Shown here piece by piece: positions 1 through 5,406 of a stretch of 6,228 bases of DNA. A program made the translations under genes and the position numbers. The notes under the pieces are model-generated. The model was not told the DNA's origin. It was given only the letters and a program-made list of their open reading frames with translations, and made no database searches. This DNA comes from DATIJJ01 sp039936115 (GTDB lineage Bacteria; Pseudomonadota; Gammaproteobacteria; DSM-16500). Position 1 is the stretch's first letter, and every line of letters begins with the position of its first letter. The DNA lies in the NCBI GenBank assembly GCA_039936115.1, contig JBDTIZ010000055.1, forward strand, positions 1 to 6,228, read 5' to 3'.

Positions 1-1898
1 TATCCTTCACATCAAATGTAAACACTGGCAACATAGTAGCAAGCTTCAATGCAACGACAGGTGTCTTAACACTTTCATCACCGAATAATTCCGGCACACC
101 AGCACAATTCCAAGCAGCGTTACGTGCAGTCTCTTATGCAAACACTAGCGATAATCCATCGATCGTTGCACGTGATATTACCTTTGTTGCAGATGATGGT
201 GGGTCGGCAAATAATTTAAGTAGTGTAGTGCATAGTACTATTAACATCACCGCTGTAAATGACAATCCAGTTTTAAGCGGGACCAGCACCATTGGTTACA
301 GTGAAAATTCAGCGGCAACACCAATCAACACAAATATTGTATTGAGCGATGTAGACACTGTAACATTGTCAAATGCGACAGTAAGTATTAGTAATTATAT
401 CTCAGGTCAAGATGTATTATCTTTCACACCAAATGCTAACACTGGCAACATAATAGCAAGCTTCAATGCAACGACCGGCGTCTTAACACTTTTATCACCG
501 AATAATTCAGGCACACCAGCGCAATTCCAGGCAGCGTTACGTGCAGTGTCTTATGCAAATTCCAGTGATAATCCATCGACGGTTGCACGCGATATTACCT
601 TTGTTGCAGATGATGGTGGTTCAACTAATAATTTAAGTAGTGTAGTGCATAGTACTATTAACATCACCGCTGTAAATGATAGTCCAGTTTTAAGCGGGAC
701 CAGCACCATTGGTTATAGTGAAAATTCAGCAGCAACACCAATCAATACAAATATTGTGTTAAGCGATGTCGATACTGGAATATTATCAAACGCAACAGTG
801 AGTATTAGTAATTATGTCTCAGGTCAAGATGTATTATCCTTCACACCGAATGCAAACACTGGCAACATAGTTGCAAGCTTCAATGCAACGACAGGTGTCT
901 TAACACTTTCATCACCGAACAATTCTGGCACACCAGCACAATTCCAAGCAGCGTTACGTGCGGTGTTTTATGCAAATACCAGTGACAATCCATCGACAGT
1001 TGCGCGCGATATTACTTTTGTTGCGAATGATGGTAGTGCTGTCAATAATTTAAGTAGTGTGGTGCATAGTACAATTAATATTTTCTCTGCAAATAATAAC
1101 CCGACTTTAAACGGTACTAGTACGATTACTTACAGTGAAAATTCAGCGGCTACACCGATTAATACAAGTATCGTATTGAGCGATGTAGATAGCGCAACAC
1201 TTTCTAATGCTAAAGTGAGTATTAGTAATTACGTGTTTGGCGAGGATTTCTTATCCTTCACAAGTAATTCTAACACGGGTAACATTCTTGCAAGTTTTAA
1301 TGCAACAACAGGCGTGCTAATACTTTCATCGCCTAATAATTCGGGAACACTTGCACAATTCCAGGCAGCATTGCGTGCTGTGTCTTATGCAAATACGAGC
1401 GAAAATCCATCGATCGTCGCGCGTGATATAACATTTGTAGTCGATGATGGTGGTGCTGCAAATAATATAAGTAGTGTAGTACACAGCACAATCAACATTA
1501 CTGCAATAAACGATAATCCTGTGCTCTCCGGAACGAATATTGTTTATTATACGGAAAATGCAGCTGCTGTTCCCATTAACACAAACATTTCATTATCAGA
1601 TATAGATAGTGCCACACTTTCAAATTCAAAAGTCACAATCAATAACTATATACCGGGTGAAGATGTTTTATCGTTTAATCCTAACCTAGGTACCGGAAAT
1701 ATTATTGCGAATTTTAATGTTGCAACGGGTGTATTAACGCTTACATCACCAGATAATTCGGGTACGCTTGCGCAATTTCAAGCTGCCTTGAGAGCAGTAT
1801 CTTATGCAAATACTAGCGATAATCCATCTACTGTTGCTCGAGACGTGACATTTACTGCTGATGATGGAGCAAATATAAATAACCTAAGCGATATTGCC
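1..1898 (+). repeat. In-frame tandem repeat array, 417-bp period (139 codons)
   Basis: Marking each unit by the His codon of the HSTINI motif gives boundaries at 231, 648, 1065, 1482 and 1899. All four complete units are therefore exactly 417 bp, with no indel. A fifth, partial unit occupies 1-230. Units 231-647 and 648-1064 are close copies at DNA level, differing at about 15 of 139 residues by eye. Units 1065-1481 and 1482-1898 are progressively more diverged, mainly at third codon positions and in the N-terminal third of the domain. The array probably continues upstream of the window. Such arrays are prone to recombination and to assembly collapse, so the copy number should be treated as provisional. 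Confidence 0.95.
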
Positions 1899-3020
1899 CA
1901 TAGCACCATTAATATTACGGAAGTCAATGATGCGCCAACCTTAAATACAATTTCTTTAGGTGGAACCTTCAATCAAAATGGCGTAGTCGTCCTGCTTTTT
2001 ACAAATACAACAATTTCCACAATTGAAAATAATCAAGCAATTAAATCACTGACCTTTACCATCAGTAATGTTTTGGATGACGCAAGCGAGAAAATTAATA
2101 TCGATGGTTCAAGCATTCCTCTTATCAATACTGCGTCGGGTTTTACAGCTGGAAATTCATTAAGCTACTCTGTTGTCGTATCAAATCGCGTCGCTACAGT
2201 TTATTTAACTAAAGAGTCAGGTGTAAGTACTGCATATTTAAGTAATGTGATTAATGGATTGAGTTATCAAAATATCAGCGCTAATCCAACCGCAGGCGCA
2301 CGCACAATTGCTTTGACCCAGCTTGTTGACACAGGTGGCAATGCAAACAGTGGCGTGAATAAGACTAATATTACTGTTGCTTCGGCTGTCACATCCGTCA
2401 CAGTAGTTCCCGCGCCTAAAATCGAGCTACCTTTACCTATGGTTGCACAGACTGCGCCAGTCGCAGAACAAGCATTCTTTAAAAGTACTGAATCAGTCAA
2501 GGCAACTACGAGTGTCTATAGCGACAGTCCATATGTAGATTCAGCTAGATCATCCATGTCAACAGGTTCGACAGCAAATTCAGTTACAACACTGCTTGCT
2601 AAATTTAGTCGCATTCCAAGCTGGGGTGAGAGTTCTTCGTCGACTATCGCTAATCTCACACCAATTGTCTCAAGCTTGTCATCGACCATAAGCGCACTGC
2701 AAGTCAATGCGCAACAAGGCGAATCACCACTTGCTGCTTTAAATACTGGGAAAATTACAAGTAGTACATCTTCTTCACTAGAAGAAGACATTTCGTCAAC
2801 TGAGACTGATCAAAGTAAGACGGCTGATAGCGATAAACAAAACGCAGATATAATAGCCGATCGTGAAAAATCTGATAAAACTGCTATTAATAAAAAAGAA
2901 ATACAATTAGCAAATTTAGAAACGACTAAAAATGCAGACGCAAGAGGAGTTAATTTCCAACAACGCGTTAAAAACGTATTGAAAGATTTTGGATTCTTAT
3001 CGGATGATGATCAAGTCTAG
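1..3020 (+). CDS. Large cadherin-like repeat protein (putative adhesin), 3' part of gene
   Basis: The frame is open from the first bases (first full codon at 3) to a TAG at 3018-3020, so this is the C-terminal ~1005 residues of a longer protein. The GTG at 228 is an internal valine inside a repeat, not a start. One partial and four complete 139-residue repeats (to 1898) each show a TENxAAxPINT-like start, an LSDVDxxxLSNAxVxI motif, GVLTLxSPxNSGTxAQFQAALRAVSYAN, NPSxVARDxTFxxDDG and an NITxxND linker, as in bacterial cadherin/Ig-like calcium-dependent adhesins. A different cadherin-like domain follows (1899-2402; SLTFTISN, SYQNISANPTAGARTIALT). The last 205 codons (2403-3017) are Pro/Ser/Thr-rich, then strongly charged from about 2775, ending FGFLSDDDQV. 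No RTX nonapeptides, LPXTG motif or transmembrane anchor are visible. Cell-surface or secreted adhesion is inferred from the family; the export route is unknown because the N-terminus is missing. Confidence 0.9.
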   Translation, partial: SFTSNVNTGNIVASFNATTGVLTLSSPNNSGTPAQFQAALRAVSYANTSDNPSIVARDITFVADDGGSANNLSSVVHSTINITAVNDNPVLSGTSTIGYSENSAATPINTNIVLSDVDTVTLSNATVSISNYISGQDVLSFTPNANTGNIIASFNATTGVLTLLSPNNSGTPAQFQAALRAVSYANSSDNPSTVARDITFVADDGGSTNNLSSVVHSTINITAVNDSPVLSGTSTIGYSENSAATPINTNIVLSDVDTGILSNATVSISNYVSGQDVLSFTPNANTGNIVASFNATTGVLTLSSPNNSGTPAQFQAALRAVFYANTSDNPSTVARDITFVANDGSAVNNLSSVVHSTINIFSANNNPTLNGTSTITYSENSAATPINTSIVLSDVDSATLSNAKVSISNYVFGEDFLSFTSNSNTGNILASFNATTGVLILSSPNNSGTLAQFQAALRAVSYANTSENPSIVARDITFVVDDGGAANNISSVVHSTINITAINDNPVLSGTNIVYYTENAAAVPINTNISLSDIDSATLSNSKVTINNYIPGEDVLSFNPNLGTGNIIANFNVATGVLTLTSPDNSGTLAQFQAALRAVSYANTSDNPSTVARDVTFTADDGANINNLSDIAHSTINITEVNDAPTLNTISLGGTFNQNGVVVLLFTNTTISTIENNQAIKSLTFTISNVLDDASEKINIDGSSIPLINTASGFTAGNSLSYSVVVSNRVATVYLTKESGVSTAYLSNVINGLSYQNISANPTAGARTIALTQLVDTGGNANSGVNKTNITVASAVTSVTVVPAPKIELPLPMVAQTAPVAEQAFFKSTESVKATTSVYSDSPYVDSARSSMSTGSTANSVTTLLAKFSRIPSWGESSSSTIANLTPIVSSLSSTISALQVNAQQGESPLAALNTGKITSSTSSSLEEDISSTETDQSKTADSDKQNADIIADREKSDKTAINKKEIQLANLETTKNADARGVNFQQRVKNVLKDFGFLSDDDQV

Positions 3021-3057
3021 CTATTCGAAGGCAATAGCTGGACTCGTAGATCATCCG
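3001..3057. terminator. Shared 3'-end hairpin of the convergent genes (putative bidirectional terminator)
   Basis: Arms 3014-3025 and 3033-3044 are complementary over 12 positions (one is a G-U wobble in the plus-strand RNA) around a 7-nt loop. An outer arm extends it: 3006-3012 pairs with 3049-3055, or alternatively 3001-3008 with 3050-3057. The structure lies at the junction of the plus-strand repeat-protein gene and the minus-strand membrane-protein gene and contains both stop codons. No clear T-tract follows on either strand. It could therefore be an RNA 3'-end stabilising stem or a Rho-assisted end rather than a classical intrinsic terminator. The inverted repeat is seen directly; the terminator role is inferred from its position. 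Confidence 0.55.
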
Positions 3058-4084
3058 GATCAGTAGGGCTTACAGTTGGAGAAGCAATAGTATATTCTCC
3101 CGTGTTACTTCGGATAACCGCAGCAACTTCGCCATCTATGATTATCACACTGTCCCCGGATAAGTCTAATTCTGAGCTAGCTTCTCGAAGCTTTTCTATT
3201 GTTGCCAAACGACGCATTTGCGCGAGGGCTGCGAATAAAAATATATTTGAAATTACCATATAAACATCACTATTGATGGAATGTTTGTCTGTGTGTCCAG
3301 CAATTATATCTTGTACTAAGAATATGGTACCTAATGCAATAGTAAGTTTAATCGATCTTTTATTGAGGGCAGCGATTAAATTCTTCTTTGCAATCTTTTT
3401 GTCTTCTTCCTCAGAACCTGTGGATTTTACAGGTTTGACATCATTCATGATCGTGTAAACACCCTCTGCAATGATCATCGCAAATCCGAGCGGTATGGAA
3501 ATAATTGAAAAAAGATCTAAAGGTTCATGATTAAGCATTTTTGTAAATCCGGCACCCACAAAGTAATCGGCAACAGATAAAATTGCAAAACGTAATTTTT
3601 CCCATTTTAATTTTCTTGAATGATACTTTTGTATTAAATTAAATTCATAAATAGCCGTTGGAAGTGCTACTGCGCCAGCAAATAACTCACTTACCCCAGC
3701 AGAATTATTACCTTGTTGCTTAATTAAGTGAGTTGCACCGCTAATTGTGCATAAACCAGCTGTATATCTTATCCCGGTTTTTATAAATTCAGTCGAGTCA
3801 CGCGGGAAAAAACTGGGGGCATCGGCATTGCGTGCTGCTCGACAGTCGAGGTAAGTACCTACGGCCCAGCTAAAAAATCCCACAATGCTAATCGCGCTGT
3901 TATAATAAATTGAAAACTCAGCTGGATCTAGAAAATCATTCACAGCCCCTGTTACTGCCATACCTAAACCAAGAGATTTTAAAAAATTAGATAGCATAAG
4001 TTGAAATCCATTTAAGTTAGTTTTTAATAATGCGGTGCATAATACTCTTTTTCGCAGGAAAATCCGAGATATTTGCCTTGTCAT
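3017..4084 (-). CDS. Multi-pass membrane protein of unknown function
   Basis: This encodes 355 residues if translated from the ATG at 4084. I do not recognise the family. Hydrophobic stretches that look like membrane segments lie near residues 62-80, 130-148, 191-212, 244-262 and 272-290, with weaker ones near 103-120 and 164-182, giving roughly five to seven spans. A charged loop (SEEEDKK, about 224-230) separates two groups of spans, and a ~65-residue polar C-terminal tail follows the last one. The start is uncertain: at 4084 an AAGG directly abuts the ATG, which is too close to act as its Shine-Dalgarno. The ATG at 3997 (residue 30) has a GGA about 9 nt upstream and would remove a basic, non-hydrophobic leader. 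The gene lies 80 bp downstream of the epimerase gene on the same strand. Its TAG stop overlaps the stop of the convergent repeat-protein gene. Inner-membrane location is inferred from hydrophobicity. Confidence 0.8.
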   Translation of the reverse strand: MTRQISRIFLRKRVLCTALLKTNLNGFQLMLSNFLKSLGLGMAVTGAVNDFLDPAEFSIYYNSAISIVGFFSWAVGTYLDCRAARNADAPSFFPRDSTEFIKTGIRYTAGLCTISGATHLIKQQGNNSAGVSELFAGAVALPTAIYEFNLIQKYHSRKLKWEKLRFAILSVADYFVGAGFTKMLNHEPLDLFSIISIPLGFAMIIAEGVYTIMNDVKPVKSTGSEEEDKKIAKKNLIAALNKRSIKLTIALGTIFLVQDIIAGHTDKHSINSDVYMVISNIFLFAALAQMRRLATIEKLREASSELDLSGDSVIIIDGEVAAVIRSNTGEYTIASPTVSPTDPDDLRVQLLPSNS

Positions 4085-4164
4085 CCTTCACAACATTCAG
4101 AATGATGGCGCTTTTGCGGTGCACATATTGACACGCATGCGATTCTTAATAAATTTAGTTACCG

Positions 4165-5037
4165 CTAATCAAAATTTATCGGCGGTCCTTTATCTCCATA
4201 ATGAGTTAACTCTTCTAATAAATTTTTTAAACTATAAGAAGGCGTATAACCCAAACATTTCTTTGTTTTCGAAATATCTTGTTTAGTTGGTTTTAGTGTA
4301 GGATCAAGGCCATATTTTATCGCTAAGTCAAAATATTTCGCATAATATTTTCGAAATGTTTCACCCGATGCATTTTGATCCCAATTTTCTAAATCATTTT
4401 CAGTATATTCATAAGCACCATCTACAGGCAAAATAAAATGTTCTTTCACCGATTTATTCGCAAGTAAATCTATGCTTTGAATAACAGCTTTAGCTACATC
4501 GTTTATATGTACCGCACCTTTCCAGTACCATTTTGCCCATTCAACGAAAGATTGATATACGTCATGATTCCAATACGGAATAAAAGCACGCGGCCTTAAG
4601 GTTAAAACGTTGAGATGATGTTGTTCAAAATACCGTTGCGCAATCTGTTCACTTAAAACTTTTGTCCAGCCATACATACCATTTTTATCGACAACGCTTT
4701 CACTTGAAATGAAAATAATATTTTTGACATTATTTAAAAGTGCGGCATGAAAAACATTAAATGTACCTGTGACATTTAAGTCCCAAAAGTCATAAGCATT
4801 TTTTTGTTGGGTAAACTCATGAAATCCATGCCACGCAGCAATATGTACAATACAATCTATATCGGTCAAGTTCTTCGACAAAGTTTCACGATCTAAAATC
4901 GATCCTTGAATAAATTGACCCAGAGAATCATGCGGTTTCTTTACATCAAATCTTAATGTACTATCGCCACGCTTTTCTAATTGATAAGTTAAGACTTTAC
5001 CTAAATCACCATTGCCGCCGGTGAGAAAAATTTTCAT
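4165..5037 (-). CDS. NAD-dependent epimerase/dehydratase (extended SDR family)
   Basis: This 290-residue protein has the layout of an extended short-chain dehydrogenase/reductase. The N-terminal TGGNGDLG gives the GxxGxxG dinucleotide motif (Gly7, Gly10, Gly13). Asp31 at the end of the second strand favours NAD(H) over NADP(H). Asp49 fits the adenine-ring position. Further motifs are HIAA (65-68), NVTG (Asn88), ISS (Ser112) and YGWTK, the YxxxK catalytic pair Tyr122/Lys126, followed by LRPR (147-150) and VHINDVAKA. All expected active-site residues are present, so an active cytoplasmic oxidoreductase or epimerase, probably on a sugar or sugar nucleotide, is likely; the substrate cannot be read from the sequence. 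The ATG at 5037 is chosen because it begins directly with the first Rossmann strand and has GGA about 9 nt upstream. A longer frame from 5142 would overlap the upstream gene. Only 13 bp separate it from that gene, suggesting an operon. Confidence 0.9.
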   Translation of the reverse strand: MKIFLTGGNGDLGKVLTYQLEKRGDSTLRFDVKKPHDSLGQFIQGSILDRETLSKNLTDIDCIVHIAAWHGFHEFTQQKNAYDFWDLNVTGTFNVFHAALLNNVKNIIFISSESVVDKNGMYGWTKVLSEQIAQRYFEQHHLNVLTLRPRAFIPYWNHDVYQSFVEWAKWYWKGAVHINDVAKAVIQSIDLLANKSVKEHFILPVDGAYEYTENDLENWDQNASGETFRKYYAKYFDLAIKYGLDPTLKPTKQDISKTKKCLGYTPSYSLKNLLEELTHYGDKGPPINFD

Positions 5038-5050
5038 TTTAAATATTCCA

Positions 5051-5335
5051 TTATTTATTAAGGGTATTTGTATCAATAAGTATTTGCTCAGCTTGAGTAT
5101 TTTTAAATGTAACGTGTTTATGCAAACCAATTGCAATAACATCGGACGCCAGTTCTTTCATGGCTTGAATCGCGTTTTGTTTATGTTGTTCAGTCGCTTG
5201 TGGATTCTCAAGGATATCAGTATTTGCTAAAAAAGCAGCGATAGTTCCTTTTCTCACCAACTTGCCATTAACCTGGTTACTATCAACACCATCAGGTAAT
5301 ATATCCTCAGGACGGATAGCATTCTGATTTGACAT
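5051..5335 (-). CDS. Small conserved-looking protein of unknown function (94 aa)
   Basis: The protein begins MSNQNAIRPEDILPDG at an ATG preceded by a strong AAGGAG at 5 nt, which decides this start over an in-frame ATG at 5392 that would begin upstream of the intergenic hairpin. I do not recognise a family with confidence. No signal peptide or membrane span is seen, so it is probably cytoplasmic. It appears to have an N-terminal extended part with a GKLVRKGTIAAFLAN segment (about 24-38). A helix rich in Gln, Lys and Ala follows, then a hydrophobic VIAIGLHKHVTF segment (about 69-80) containing two histidines. It ends 13 bp before the epimerase start, so the two are probably co-transcribed and translationally close. 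A partner or regulatory role for the epimerase is possible but is only an inference from spacing. Confidence 0.8.
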   Translation of the reverse strand: MSNQNAIRPEDILPDGVDSNQVNGKLVRKGTIAAFLANTDILENPQATEQHKQNAIQAMKELASDVIAIGLHKHVTFKNTQAEQILIDTNTLNK

Positions 5336-5340
5336 GATTT

Positions 5341-5346
5341 CTCCTT
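5341..5346 (-). promoter_or_regulatory. Strong ribosome binding site of the 94-aa gene
   Basis: The minus strand reads AAGGAG with 5 nt before the ATG at 5335, close to an ideal Shine-Dalgarno, and it decides the start codon. It is immediately preceded by an A-tract. The upper end of the motif (5344-5346) lies inside a short inverted repeat, 5344-5350 with 5354-5360 (CTTTTTT/AAAAAAG around a 3-nt loop), so part of the site could be base-paired in the mRNA. Confidence 0.75.
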
Positions 5347-5353
5347 TTTTAAC

Positions 5354-5392
5354 AAAAAAGTCTAAAATGAGTACGTATCTTACCCTACTCAT
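5354..5392 (-). terminator. Possible terminator or attenuator hairpin after the AAA-like gene
   Basis: Positions 5367-5373 and 5386-5392 are a perfect 7-bp inverted repeat (ATGAGTA/TACTCAT) with a 12-nt loop that can add a short inner GTA/TAC stem. Reading on the minus strand, TTTT covers the stem end and the bases just after it, then four other bases and a run of six T (5354-5359). This resembles a weak intrinsic terminator between the AAA-like gene and the small-protein gene. The stem is AT-rich and the T-tract is interrupted, so partial read-through is likely if it works at all. Confidence 0.4.
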
Positions 5393-5406
5393 CTCATTTT
5401 TGTCAC
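5377..5406 (-). promoter_or_regulatory. Candidate sigma70-type promoter for the small-protein/epimerase genes
   Basis: On the minus strand GTGACA (5401-5406; five of six matches to TTGACA) is followed after 18 bp by TAAGAT (5377-5382; four of six matches to TATAAT). Transcription would begin near 5370, about 35 bp before the ATG of the 94-aa gene. The -35 box touches the last base of the AAA-like gene's stop codon, and the -10 box lies in the loop of the hairpin described separately. In an AT-rich region matches of this quality arise by chance, so this remains a candidate. Confidence 0.3.

Noticed and set aside
228..230. GTG as start codon of the repeat protein
   Set aside because: The same frame is open upstream to position 3 and encodes the matching end of another repeat unit, so the GTG is an internal valine; equivalent valines occur in the other units.
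2267..2791. Two minus-strand open frames opposite the repeat-protein tail
   Set aside because: They are antisense to a clearly coding frame and rich in Ser/Val/Ala from reversed Ser/Thr codons. They have no ribosome binding site or recognisable domain.
3273..3458. Short plus-strand frame inside the membrane-protein gene
   Set aside because: It is a shadow of the minus-strand coding sequence; the hydrophobicity reflects the opposite-strand membrane segments.
4031..4123. Direct repeat TGCGGTGCA at 4031-4039 and 4115-4123 flanking the membrane-protein start, considered as an operator
   Set aside because: It is only nine bases, not itself palindromic, and the copies are 84 bp apart with one inside the coding frame. 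Chance is a sufficient explanation.
4085..4164. Terminator between the epimerase and the membrane-protein gene
   Set aside because: Only weak, bulged stems can be drawn here and no T-tract follows, so no terminator is supported.
4035..4286. Plus-strand 83-codon frame across the gap between the membrane protein and the epimerase
   Set aside because: It overlaps both neighbouring coding regions antisense and shows no convincing ribosome binding site or domain. A TTGACA at 4128-4133 lies inside the frame, downstream of its start, and has no good -10 partner.
5038..5142. N-terminal extension of the epimerase to an upstream ATG
   Set aside because: The extension lies inside the 3' end of the 94-aa gene and precedes the first Rossmann strand. 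The ATG at 5037 fits the family.
5012..5230. Plus-strand frame antisense to the 94-aa gene
   Set aside because: It is a shadow of two minus-strand genes with better start signals and protein character.
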